A stretch of 32,577 bases of DNA from an uncultured bacterium (GTDB lineage Bacteria; Verrucomicrobiota; Kiritimatiellia; RFP12; UBA1067): assembly GCA_902801025.1 (NCBI GenBank), contig CADCGZ010000027.1, forward strand, positions 1-32,577. Direction: 5' to 3'. Position numbers and translations under genes: made by a program. The notes beneath the pieces were generated by a model. The model worked only from the letters and a program-made list of their open reading frames with translations, was not told the origin of the DNA and did not search any database. This document shows, piece by piece, positions 1 to 6,773 of this stretch (the first letter of the stretch is position 1; every line of letters begins with the position of its first letter).

Positions 1-1128
1 GCCGCGGCCGAGGAGCACGCCAAGGCGAAGACGCGCTTTCTCGCGATGATGTCGCACGAGCTTCGGACGCCTCTCAATGCCGTTATCGGCTTTGCCGAGT
101 TCCTCTCGCGCAAGGACGTCGACAGCGACAGGAGGCAGGAGTACACGGACGGCATACTCATGAGCGCGAACGCGCTCCTCGACCTCATCAACGACATCCT
201 CGACCTCTCCAAGCTCGAGGCCGGCGCGACGGACATGCGTGCAGGGGAGTGCGACATCAAGAAGCTTCTTGACGAGCTCCCCGCCATATTCGGCTACCGC
301 ATCAGGCGGCACGGCGTAAAGCTCGTCGTCTCGATAGAGGGCGACAGAATCCCCGTGGTCGGGCTTTCCCAGCAGGGCATGCGGCAGATACTCATCAACC
401 TCGTCGGCAACGCGGCGAAGTTCACGAAGTCGGGGTCGATAACGGTCAAGGCCGCGTGGCGTTCCGAGACGAGGACGCTGCACATCGAGGTCGCGGACAC
501 CGGATGCGGCATCTCTGACGAGAAGATGGCGAAGCTGTTCGATCCCTTCGTGCAGGACATTGCAAGCCGCATGGAGCGGACCGTGAACGACACGAAGGGC
601 ACGGGGCTCGGGCTTCCGATCGTGAAGCGCATGGTGGACAACGCGCGCGGCACCGTGACGGCAAGGAGTTGCCTCGGGAAGGGAACTGAATTCTGCATCG
701 ACATACCGGATCTCGCGGTGGTGAGGCACTCCGAGACCGTTTCCAAGCCGTCTGAGCCCGTACTCCCCGCCGTGCCCGCGAAAGTGCTCGTGGTGGACGA
801 CATGGAGACCAACCGCAGGATACTCAGGATACACCTGAAGAATCTCGATATCGCCGAGGTCCGCACAGCGGAGAACGGTGAGGACGCGATGGCGATCATG
901 GCCGACTGGACGCCCGACGTCGTGCTTACCGACATGTGGATGCCGAAGATGGACGGTGCCCAGCTTGCCGAGGCAATGCGCAAGGACGGTCGTCTCGCCG
1001 ATATTCCGATCGTCGCCGTTACCGCCGACGTGGACGTGGGGTCCACCTTCGACATCAGTCTCTTCTCGAAAGTGCTCGCCAAGCCCGTTACTACGGAAAA
1101 ACTCCAGGGGCTTTTCGGGGAGATATAG
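1..1128 (+). CDS. Hybrid sensor histidine kinase, C-terminal part (5' truncated by window)
   Basis: This is the C-terminal 375 residues of a hybrid histidine kinase; the frame is open to base 1, so the sensor part lies outside the window. The HisKA H-box SHELRTPLNAVIGF has the phospho-accepting His at fragment residue 19. The HATPase domain follows, with N-box LINLVGNAAKF, G1 box DTGCGISDEKMAKLFDPF and G2 box GTGLGLPIVKRMV. A C-terminal receiver domain starts KVLVVDD, has its phospho-acceptor Asp at fragment residue 311 (DMWMPKMDG) and the conserved Lys in AKPVT. The ATP-binding and phosphotransfer residues are all present, so it is likely active in a phosphorelay. No HPt domain or dedicated output domain follows, so its partner must be elsewhere. 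It converges on the Ser/Thr kinase gene on the other strand, with 16 nt between the stops. Confidence 0.93.
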   Translation, partial: AAAEEHAKAKTRFLAMMSHELRTPLNAVIGFAEFLSRKDVDSDRRQEYTDGILMSANALLDLINDILDLSKLEAGATDMRAGECDIKKLLDELPAIFGYRIRRHGVKLVVSIEGDRIPVVGLSQQGMRQILINLVGNAAKFTKSGSITVKAAWRSETRTLHIEVADTGCGISDEKMAKLFDPFVQDIASRMERTVNDTKGTGLGLPIVKRMVDNARGTVTARSCLGKGTEFCIDIPDLAVVRHSETVSKPSEPVLPAVPAKVLVVDDMETNRRILRIHLKNLDIAEVRTAENGEDAMAIMADWTPDVVLTDMWMPKMDGAQLAEAMRKDGRLADIPIVAVTADVDVGSTFDISLFSKVLAKPVTTEKLQGLFGEI

Positions 1129-1133
1129 CGGAA

Positions 1134-1161
1134 TCGGCTCGGACTTATTTCTTCGAGCCGA
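1134..1161. terminator. Inverted repeat between convergent genes, possible bidirectional terminator
   Basis: TCGGCTCG at 1134-1141 is the perfect reverse complement of CGAGCCGA at 1154-1161, with a 12-nt loop. It lies at the junction of two convergent genes and overlaps the last codons of the minus-strand kinase. There is no clear U-tract on either strand, so the terminator role is inferred from position and stem strength. Confidence 0.45.
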
Positions 1162-2155
1162 AGAGACGCGAGAAAATAGACGGCTTCGACTCTTCCTGCT
1201 TTTTGGGCGGGGGCGTCTGTGCGCCGGCGTCCGGCAGGATGAGCCCGTCGACATTCGCGCGCGAAAGCAAGTCGGCTACGACGCTTGTCGAAGTGGGGCG
1301 GTCCTCCGGCTTTGGAGCGCACATAAGCGAGAGGACGTACGCCACCGAAGTAGACACTTCTGGGCGCATCTTGCGCACATCGGGAAGCGGTTCGCCCTTT
1401 ATGGCCTTTGTGAGAAGCCCCATCAAAGTGCTGCCGGCGTTTGGCTTTCTGCCGGTAAGCATCTCGTATAGCACGACGCCGAGCGAGTATATGTCGGCGC
1501 GTGCGTCGATGTGGTGGGAGTCCATCATCTGCTCGGGGGCCATGTAGGCAGGCGTGCCGAGGATGTGGCCTTTCATGGTAAGAGTTGAGGTCTGGGTGTC
1601 GCTGATGAACTTCGCGATGCCGAGGTCGGCCAGCTTGGGGACGCCGTCCGCGGTGAACAGGATGTTGTCCGGCTTGATGTCGCGGTGTATCACGCCGTTG
1701 CGGTGTGCGAGTGCGAGGGCGTATGCAATCTGGGAGACGTAGGAAATCGCCTGTTCTATAGGAAGTGCGCCTTCTTTGTTGATCATGTCCTTGAGACTTC
1801 CGCCGGGCATGTATTCCATCAGCATGTAGCAGAGTCCCTTTTCCGGCTCTTCGCCTGCGTCGCGCACCTCCACGAGATTGCGGTGGCGGATCGTCATCGC
1901 GAACACGGCTTCATTGAGGAAGCGGCGCTTCGTGTCCGTGTTGCGCCGTGCAAACTCGGGATGCAGGATCTTGAGCGCGTAGTTTGTCTCATCGGGGGCC
2001 TGCGCGAGGTAGACCTGGCCCATTGCGCCAGATCCGAGCGCGCGCACGATCGTGCAGTCGCCGAATCTGTCGCCAATCTCAAGCACCGGGTCTCCGTGGC
2101 GTATTGGCTCCTTCCCCTCGTTGCCCGGCTGGTCGTTCTCTTGCTGTTGGTTCAT
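1145..2155 (-). CDS. Eukaryotic-type Ser/Thr protein kinase (soluble)
   Basis: Hanks-type kinase of about 336 aa. The glycine loop is LGSGAMGQVYLAQ, the ATP-anchoring Lys is in NYALKIL, the catalytic loop is VIHRDIKPDNIL, the metal motif is DLG rather than DFG (KLADLGIAKF), and the activation-segment end is GTPAYMAPEQ. All catalytic residues are present. The kinase domain fills residues of about 30-295. It is followed by a short proline/lysine-rich tail with no membrane segment, so the protein is probably cytosolic. The ATG at 2155 (MNQQQEND) is chosen; an in-frame TTG at 2167 would add four residues. A promoter just upstream places the transcript start near 2184, compatible with either. It lies downstream of a second kinase on the same strand. 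The substrate cannot be inferred. Confidence 0.9.
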   Translation of the reverse strand: MNQQQENDQPGNEGKEPIRHGDPVLEIGDRFGDCTIVRALGSGAMGQVYLAQAPDETNYALKILHPEFARRNTDTKRRFLNEAVFAMTIRHRNLVEVRDAGEEPEKGLCYMLMEYMPGGSLKDMINKEGALPIEQAISYVSQIAYALALAHRNGVIHRDIKPDNILFTADGVPKLADLGIAKFISDTQTSTLTMKGHILGTPAYMAPEQMMDSHHIDARADIYSLGVVLYEMLTGRKPNAGSTLMGLLTKAIKGEPLPDVRKMRPEVSTSVAYVLSLMCAPKPEDRPTSTSVVADLLSRANVDGLILPDAGAQTPPPKKQEESKPSIFSRLFGSKK

Positions 2156-2190
2156 CTGATACAACAAGGTGTTTTATCTGATGTGGGAAT

Positions 2191-2220
2191 ATAATACCAC
2201 ATTTCCCCGCGCAAACGCAA
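2191..2220 (-). promoter_or_regulatory. Promoter of the soluble Ser/Thr kinase
   Basis: Read on the minus strand: TTGCGT at 2220-2215, an 18-bp spacer, then TATTAT at 2196-2191 preceded by TGG (extended -10). The predicted transcript start is about 28 nt before the ATG at 2155. Confidence 0.5.
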
Positions 2221-2258
2221 GAGTTGCGGCGGCCCGCAATGGGGCGCTTCGGCGGAGT

Positions 2259-3329
2259 CTACGGAATCACTAGCAGTAAGATGGCGGCGGTCGCGGCAAT
2301 TGCCGCGGCAATCGCGATGGCGAGCCACGGGAGCTTGGAGCGGCGGGCGGGTGCGGGGCCGTCGTCTGCGGCGGCAACGTTTCCGTATTTGGCGAGAAGG
2401 GCGTCCATCGACTCTTCGGTCTCCTCAGCAGCCGCCTTCCTGCCGCTGTTGATTTTCGCCGTGTGTCCGCATTTCGCGAACTCTTCGATCACGGCGTCGG
2501 CCGACTGTAGCCGCTCTTCGGCCTTCTTTGTGCACATGCGGCGCAGAATGTCGGCCGTCTCGGCGGAGACGGAAGGGGCCAGCGTGCGGACATCGGGAAT
2601 CTCTTTCGGGTCCATGACCTCCATCATTATCTCGACAGGCGATTTCCCGGTCCACGGCGTGCGCCCAGCAAGCATCTCGAACAGCATGATGCCGAGACTG
2701 TACACGTCGGCGCTCGGGCTGACTGCGCTTGAGTCGGCCGCCTGCTCGGGGGCTATGTAACTAGGCGTGCCGAACACGGTGTTTGCCATCGTGACAAGAG
2801 AGTCGAGGCGTTCCGTGGCCTTTGCGATCCCGAAGTCGAGCAGCATCGCCGAGCCGTCTCGCGTGATGATGATATTCTCCGGCTTGAGGTCGCGGTGCAC
2901 CATGCCGAAGCGCCCGGCGAGGGCGAGGACGTCGCAGACCTGAAGGATGGCGTCCACTGCCTGGCTTTCCTCCATGGGGCCGCCGAGCGCGATTGCCGTG
3001 CGCAGCGTATCGCCCTCAACGTAGTCCATCACGAGGTAGTAGAGCCCGCGTTCTGTGTCGTAGCCGGCGTCATGCACTTCCGCAAGATTTGGATGTTTTA
3101 TGCGGCTTGCGAGCTTCGCCTCGCGCACGAATCGCTTCGCACGTTCGTTCCTTCCTTCCCCGGGGCCGGCATCCATCGTCTTTAAGGCGAAGAGGGTGTC
3201 GAGAAACTCATGGCGGACGAGCCACACCGTCCCCGATGCGCCGCTGCCAAGGACTTTTTCCACTACATAGCCCTTGAAGACGTCGCCTGGATTGAACAGC
3301 GGATCTGTCATTGTCATCGTGCGCCCCAT
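2259..3329 (-). CDS. Eukaryotic-type Ser/Thr protein kinase with C-terminal membrane anchor
   Basis: Hanks-type kinase of about 356 aa. The glycine loop is [13 protein letters not shown], the Lys is in LFALKTM, the catalytic loop is [13 protein letters not shown], the metal motif is MLLDFGIAK, and the activation-segment end is [11 protein letters not shown]. After the kinase domain comes a charged linker and a single C-terminal hydrophobic helix ([20 protein letters not shown]), followed only by VIP. It is therefore a tail-anchored membrane kinase with the catalytic domain in the cytoplasm and no PASTA or other external sensor. Start candidates are GTG 3335, ATG 3329, ATG 3317 and ATG 3311; 3329 is taken because a weak purine stretch (AGTGGA) precedes it, but 3317 is equally plausible. 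It may form a pair with the soluble kinase downstream. Confidence 0.9.
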   Translation of the reverse strand: MGRTMTMTDPLFNPGDVFKGYVVEKVLGSGASGTVWLVRHEFLDTLFALKTMDAGPGEGRNERAKRFVREAKLASRIKHPNLAEVHDAGYDTERGLYYLVMDYVEGDTLRTAIALGGPMEESQAVDAILQVCDVLALAGRFGMVHRDLKPENIIITRDGSAMLLDFGIAKATERLDSLVTMANTVFGTPSYIAPEQAADSSAVSPSADVYSLGIMLFEMLAGRTPWTGKSPVEIMMEVMDPKEIPDVRTLAPSVSAETADILRRMCTKKAEERLQSADAVIEEFAKCGHTAKINSGRKAAAEETEESMDALLAKYGNVAAADDGPAPARRSKLPWLAIAIAAAIAATAAILLLVIP

Positions 3330-3351
3330 TTCCACTTGATTCGTTAAAAAT

Positions 3352-3381
3352 ATGATACCATAATCCCTGCTTGTCGTGCAA
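3352..3381 (-). promoter_or_regulatory. Promoter of the membrane-anchored Ser/Thr kinase
   Basis: On the minus strand: TTGCAC, an 18-bp spacer, then TATCAT (3357-3352) preceded by ATGG. It lies about 23 bp before the chosen start and is divergent from the dtd promoter. Confidence 0.5.
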
Positions 3382-3404
3382 TAGGCGCGGTGGTGCGTTT
3401 ATGG

Positions 3405-3410
3405 TATAAT
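3405..3410 (+). promoter_or_regulatory. -10 element (TATAAT) of the dtd transcript
   Basis: A perfect TATAAT preceded by TGG (extended -10). No good -35 is visible 16-18 bp upstream. Only 7 nt separate the hexamer from an ATG at 3418, so transcription would start at or next to that codon. Confidence 0.55.
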
Positions 3411-3417
3411 GTGTTGC

Positions 3418-3468
3418 ATGATTTCCTACGAAACTGGTTCTATGCGCCGCGCGGCGCCTTGCAGATAG
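3418..3468 (+). CDS. Possible leaderless 16-codon upstream ORF before dtd
   Basis: A 16-residue ORF, MISYETGSMRRAAPCR, starts 7 nt after a perfect TATAAT and stops (TAG 3466-3468) one base before the dtd ATG at 3470. It contains a perfect 14-bp palindrome, GCGCCGCGCGGCGC (3444-3457), which could fold in the RNA. The geometry fits leaderless initiation followed by translational coupling into dtd. There is no homology evidence, so treat it as a candidate regulatory leader peptide. Confidence 0.3.
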   Translation: MISYETGSMRRAAPCR

Positions 3469-3469
3469 C

Positions 3470-3913
3470 ATGAAGGCACTTGTCCAGCGTGTTACAGAGG
3501 CGAGCGTGACGATTGACGGCGAGGTTGTCGCCGAGATCGGCAAGGGGTATCTAATACTCTTCGGTGTAACGTACGACGACACCGAGGCGAAGGTAGATCG
3601 CCTTGTCCAGCGCGTCGTCAAACTGAGGATATTCGAGGACGAGAGCGGCAAGACGAACAAGTCCATCGAGGATGTCGCCGGTTCCATCATCGTCGTTTCG
3701 CAGTTCACGCTCTACGCCGACACCGACCACGGCAACCGCCCCGGCTTTTCCGCCGCCGCGCGTCCCGATCTTGCCGTGCCGCTCTATGAGCGCTTTGTGG
3801 CTGGCCTTCGTGCGGCGCTCGGTCCTGATCGCGTCGGCACAGGCCGCTTTGGCGCCGACATGAAGGTGCGTCTTCTCAACGACGGCCCGTTCACCGTCGA
3901 GCTTGTGGCTTGA
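3470..3913 (+). CDS. dtd: D-aminoacyl-tRNA deacylase
   Basis: 147 aa, the normal length of the DTD family. The enzyme hydrolyses D-amino acids (and glycine mischarged on tRNA-Ala) from tRNA in the cytosol. The N-terminus MKALVQRVTEASVTI, the active-site motif SQFTLYAD with Thr80 at the position known from the E. coli enzyme, and the cross-subunit motif near the C-terminus (here NDGPFT, with Phe where Val is usual) identify it. The dimer places the two conserved motifs together. The ATG at 3470 gives exactly the family N-terminus. It is divergent from the membrane kinase and runs towards rnfC, whose -35 box overlaps the dtd stop. Confidence 0.96.
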   Translation: MKALVQRVTEASVTIDGEVVAEIGKGYLILFGVTYDDTEAKVDRLVQRVVKLRIFEDESGKTNKSIEDVAGSIIVVSQFTLYADTDHGNRPGFSAAARPDLAVPLYERFVAGLRAALGPDRVGTGRFGADMKVRLLNDGPFTVELVA

Positions 3914-3939
3914 TGGTTTTGATGTGGATTTGCTATAAT
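3910..3939 (+). promoter_or_regulatory. Promoter of the rnfC-rnfD-HIT-rsmB operon
   Basis: TTGATG (3910-3915), an 18-bp spacer, then a perfect TATAAT (3934-3939) preceded by TGC (extended -10). The -35 box overlaps the end of dtd. The next ATG (3946) is only 6 nt after the -10. Confidence 0.6.
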
Positions 3940-3945
3940 ACCGAC

Positions 3946-3981
3946 ATGGTTCGCTCCTTTGCGGCTGGAAGGGAATACTAG
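3946..3981 (+). CDS. Possible leaderless 11-residue upstream ORF overlapping the rnfC start
   Basis: ATG 3946 lies 6 nt after TATAAT and opens an ORF of 11 residues (MVRSFAAGREY). Its TAG stop at 3979-3981 shares a base with the GTG start of rnfC (TAGTG). Same geometry as the leader before dtd: leaderless initiation, then stop-start coupling. No peptide homology is claimed. Confidence 0.3.
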   Translation: MVRSFAAGREY

Positions 3982-4280
3982 TGAAGACTGTAAAATCACC
4001 TTTTCATTTCAAAGGCGGGGTTCACCCCGACTATAACAAGGAACTGGCGCGCGACAAGGCGATAGAGAAGCTTCCGCTTCCCGCCGAGCTCGTAGTCTCA
4101 ATGTCGCAGCACCTCGGCGCGCCGGCGAAGTGCCTCGTCAAGGTCGGCGACTTCGTGAAGCGCGGCCAGCTCATCGGCGAGAAGAACGGCTTTATCTCGG
4201 TGTGCGTTCGCGCACCGGCCGATGGCAAGGTCAAGGCCGTCGAGACCTGCGGGTGGCAAAGCCGATGCGGTGATCCTTGA
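3981..4280 (+). CDS. rnfC: Ion-translocating oxidoreductase subunit RnfC, N-terminal piece of a frameshifted gene
   Basis: A 99-codon reading frame starting at GTG 3981 carries the RnfC N-terminus: FHFKGGVHP, then the barrel-sandwich region GAPAKCLVKVGDFVKRGQLIGE and VRAPADGKVKAVE. After residue of about 88 the frame leaves the family sequence and hits a stop at 4278-4280. The correct continuation (GGKADAVILD) is in the +1 frame from about 4251. Removing one G from the GGG at 4251-4253 joins the two pieces perfectly. RnfC is the NADH-side subunit of the Rnf complex, which couples ferredoxin/NAD redox to Na+ or H+ transport at the inner membrane. Assembly error, true mutation or recoding cannot be told apart here. 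Confidence 0.85.
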   Translation: MKTVKSPFHFKGGVHPDYNKELARDKAIEKLPLPAELVVSMSQHLGAPAKCLVKVGDFVKRGQLIGEKNGFISVCVRAPADGKVKAVETCGWQSRCGDP

Positions 4281-5361
4281 TACGACGGAGGTGGAAGAGG
4301 GGAATGGGGAACCGGTAACGGGGAACGTATCCCCCGAGCGAAGCGAGCCGCGCGAGCGGTCGCTAGAGGGGTGGGAACGGGCTCCGATTCTTCCTCCACT
4401 CGATTGGACGGTTGCGACGCGTGAAGAACTCTTGAAGCGTGTTGAGGAAGCGGGGATATGCGGTATGGGCGGCGCAGGCTTCCCGACGTCCGTAAAACTC
4501 AACCCTCCGCCCGGGAAGCGCTGCGAATATCTCGTCCTCAATGGCGCGGAGTGCGAGCCATATCTGACCGCCGATTTCCGCGTGATGCTCGAGCGCGCCG
4601 ACCGCATACGCCTCGGCGTCGAGATCATGCGCAAGATCCTCGGTGGCCCTGCCGTGAGGATCGCTATTGAGGCGAACAAGCCCGAGGCGATTGCCGCGAT
4701 GGAGAAGGCGTTTGCCGACATCGAGGGCAACGTCGAGATCGTTGTCCTTCCCGTTCTCTATCCGCAGGGCAGCGAAAAGCACCAGATCTTCGCGACAGTC
4801 GGGCGCGTCGTTCCCGAGCCACCTGCGCTCCCGATAGACGTCGGGTGCGTCGTCGAGAACGTCGGCACTGTCGCCGCGATTGCCGACGCCGTTGAGAAGG
4901 GCGAGCCGCTTCTTGAGCGCGTCACTACAGTTTCCGGCGATGCAGTTGTCGAGCCCAAGAACATCCTTGCGCCGAGCGGGACTAAGTACGCCGACCTCGT
5001 CGCGTTCTGCGGCGGCGAGAAGGTTGCTCCCGCGAAGGTGATCTCCGGCGGCACGATGATGGGCTTCGCCGTCTCGACGCTCGAGATCGGTACGACCAAG
5101 ACGACGTCGGGCTTGCTCTTGCTTTCCAAGAAGAAGGTCTTCCAGTATGCGTCGGGTGCATGCATCAACTGTGGGCGGTGCCTCAGGGCATGTCCGATGG
5201 GGCTCAACCCGGCGCTCATCTCGAAGGCGGTAGACGCGAACGACATCAAGGCCGCAGAGGATGCGAGCGTGATGGACTGCATCGAGTGCGGCGCGTGCAG
5301 CTTCGGCTGCCCCGCCTACCGCACGATCACCGCAAAGGCCCAGGCAGCGGCGGCAAAGTAA
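4222..5361 (+). CDS. rnfC: Ion-translocating oxidoreductase subunit RnfC, C-terminal piece of a frameshifted gene
   Basis: This frame carries the rest of RnfC. The true family sequence starts at about 4249; the ATG at 4222 is only the first in-frame start and the first 9-10 codons are not RnfC-like. After GGKADAVILDTTEVEE come about 22 extra residues coded by a small repeat element (4297-4379). Then follow the FMN/NADH-type domain (REELLKRVEEAGICGMGGAGFP; LNGAECEPYLTADFRVMLE), an SLBB-like region, and two [4Fe-4S] motifs, CINCGRCLRACPMGLNP and CIECGACSFGCPAYR. All iron-ligand cysteines are intact, which argues against long decay. rnfD follows 9 nt downstream. Functional only if the frameshift is an error, is recoded, or the two pieces assemble. 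Confidence 0.88.
   Translation: MARSRPSRPAGGKADAVILDTTEVEEGNGEPVTGNVSPERSEPRERSLEGWERAPILPPLDWTVATREELLKRVEEAGICGMGGAGFPTSVKLNPPPGKRCEYLVLNGAECEPYLTADFRVMLERADRIRLGVEIMRKILGGPAVRIAIEANKPEAIAAMEKAFADIEGNVEIVVLPVLYPQGSEKHQIFATVGRVVPEPPALPIDVGCVVENVGTVAAIADAVEKGEPLLERVTTVSGDAVVEPKNILAPSGTKYADLVAFCGGEKVAPAKVISGGTMMGFAVSTLEIGTTKTTSGLLLLSKKKVFQYASGACINCGRCLRACPMGLNPALISKAVDANDIKAAEDASVMDCIECGACSFGCPAYRTITAKAQAAAAK
4297..4379 (+). repeat. Small hairpin repeat element inside rnfC
   Basis: A G-run rich stretch (GGGGAATGGGGAACCGG, GGGGAACG) plus a hairpin lies inside the rnfC coding frame. The hairpin is AGCGA (4342-4346), bulged G, CCGC (4348-4351), tetraloop GCGA, GCGG (4356-4359), TCGCT (4360-4364). 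The flanks are similar: AGAGGGGAATGGGGAAC near 4296 and AGAGGGGTGGGAAC near 4365, like a target duplication. It codes about 22 residues absent from ordinary RnfC. Such G-run/hairpin repeats are usually intergenic. Confidence 0.55.
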
Positions 5362-5370
5362 GGAGTCGAC

Positions 5371-6372
5371 ATGAAGCCCAAAGATACAGCAGAGCACTAC
5401 ATTCTTTCCAGCTCGCCCCACGCGCATGCCAACGCGAGCGTGAGGCGCATAATGCTCGACGTCATAATCGCGCTTCTCCCGACGACCGCGATGGGAATCT
5501 ACTTCTTCGGCATGCCGGCCGTGTGGACGATCGCGGTATGCGTCTCAACGTGTATCGTGACGGAAGCGCTCTGCCGCATGGCGATGAAGCGCGACAACAC
5601 TATCGGCGACCTCTCGGCGGTGCTGACAGGTCTTCTTCTCGCGCTGAACCTACCCGCGGGAATCCCGCTTTGGATGGCAGTCGTCGGTTCGATCTTCGCC
5701 ATCGCCATCGCGAAGCAGGTGTTTGGCGGGCTCGGCATGAATCCGTTCAACCCCGCGCTTGCCGCGCGTGCGTTCATGCTTATTTCCTTTACAGGCCCGA
5801 TGACCACTTGGCTCAAGCCGTTCTGGTGGAAGACTCCCGAGGCCGCGACGACTGCGACACCTCTCGCGGTGATGAAGACCTGGTTCGTCGCCGAGGCGAC
5901 GGCGTCTGCGTCTCCCCACGGGCTCTGCAACGCCGCGTGCAAGGGCGTTCCCTCGCTCTGCGACATGCTTGTCGGCAACATGCCCGGCTGCATCGGCGAA
6001 GTGTCGGCTGCTGCGCTTGCGATCGGTGCGGCGTATCTGCTGTGGCGCAAGGTGATAACATGGCACATTCCTGTCGCGTTCATTGCGACCGTCTTCGTCT
6101 ATTCGCTGATTGCGGGCGGAGCCCCTGCGATGATGCAGGTGCTGACTGGCGGCGTGATGATCGGCGCGTGCTTCATGGCGACGGACTATGTGACTAGCCC
6201 GATCACCGCGAAGGGCAAGTTGATCTTCGGTTTTGGCTGCGGACTTCTCTGCATGCTTATTCGCCAGTTCGGTTCCTATCCGGAGGGCTGCTCGTTCGCG
6301 ATTCTCATCATGAACGCGCTCTGCCCGCTCGTCAACCGCTGGACCCAGCCCAAGCCCTTTGGAGCAAAGTGA
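5371..6372 (+). CDS. rnfD: Ion-translocating oxidoreductase subunit RnfD (membrane, flavinylated)
   Basis: 333 aa of the NQR2/RnfD family, an integral inner-membrane subunit of the Rnf complex. The start ATG follows a good SD (AAGGAG). The N-terminus HYILSSSPHAHANASVRRIM is typical, followed by repeated hydrophobic helices, the conserved QVFGGLGMNPFNPALAARAF and the C-terminal ATDYVTSPIT region. The TTATPLA motif (Thr near residue 168) matches the site where FMN is linked to RnfD. It is preceded by rnfC and followed with a TGATG overlap by a HIT-family gene, so the usual rnfG, rnfE, rnfA and rnfB are not here; they may lie elsewhere in the genome. Confidence 0.95.
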   Translation: MKPKDTAEHYILSSSPHAHANASVRRIMLDVIIALLPTTAMGIYFFGMPAVWTIAVCVSTCIVTEALCRMAMKRDNTIGDLSAVLTGLLLALNLPAGIPLWMAVVGSIFAIAIAKQVFGGLGMNPFNPALAARAFMLISFTGPMTTWLKPFWWKTPEAATTATPLAVMKTWFVAEATASASPHGLCNAACKGVPSLCDMLVGNMPGCIGEVSAAALAIGAAYLLWRKVITWHIPVAFIATVFVYSLIAGGAPAMMQVLTGGVMIGACFMATDYVTSPITAKGKLIFGFGCGLLCMLIRQFGSYPEGCSFAILIMNALCPLVNRWTQPKPFGAK

Positions 6373-6773
6373 TGAAGAACAACTGCATTTTCTGCGCGAT
6401 AGCAGCAGGCGAGATCCCGAGCTTCAAGGTCTACGAGGACGACGTGGTTCTTGCCTACCTCGACATCAATCCCTTCTCGAAGGGTCACGTCCTCGTGATT
6501 CCGAAGGAGCATACGGAAGGTCTTCTCGACACTCCCGACGCGACGCTCGCCGCCGTCGTCGCGCGAGTCAAGAAGGTCGCGGCGCACATCAAGGACGCGC
6601 TTCCCTGCGACGGCTTCAACATTCTCCAGAACAACGGCGAGGCCGCCGGCCAGACGGTGAAGCACGTCCATTTCCACATCGTGCCTCGTTATGGCATGGA
6701 GCCCATCTCGTTTGAGAACCACAAGGGCGACATGGACGAGCTTAAGGCGCTCGCCGAGCGCATTCGGCTCTAA
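6372..6773 (+). CDS. HIT-family nucleotide-binding hydrolase (HinT-like)
   Basis: 133 aa, a normal length for HIT proteins. The N-terminus CIFCAIAAGEIPSFKVYEDD, the segment HVLVIPKEH, and the histidine-triad motif HVHFHIVPR place it in the HIT superfamily. HinT-type members hydrolyse purine nucleoside phosphoramidates and aminoacyl adenylates in the cytosol. The start ATG at 6372 overlaps the rnfD stop (TGATG), and its stop overlaps the next start (TAATG), so the three genes are translationally coupled. The real substrate cannot be told from sequence. Confidence 0.93.
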   Translation: MKNNCIFCAIAAGEIPSFKVYEDDVVLAYLDINPFSKGHVLVIPKEHTEGLLDTPDATLAAVVARVKKVAAHIKDALPCDGFNILQNNGEAAGQTVKHVHFHIVPRYGMEPISFENHKGDMDELKALAERIRL

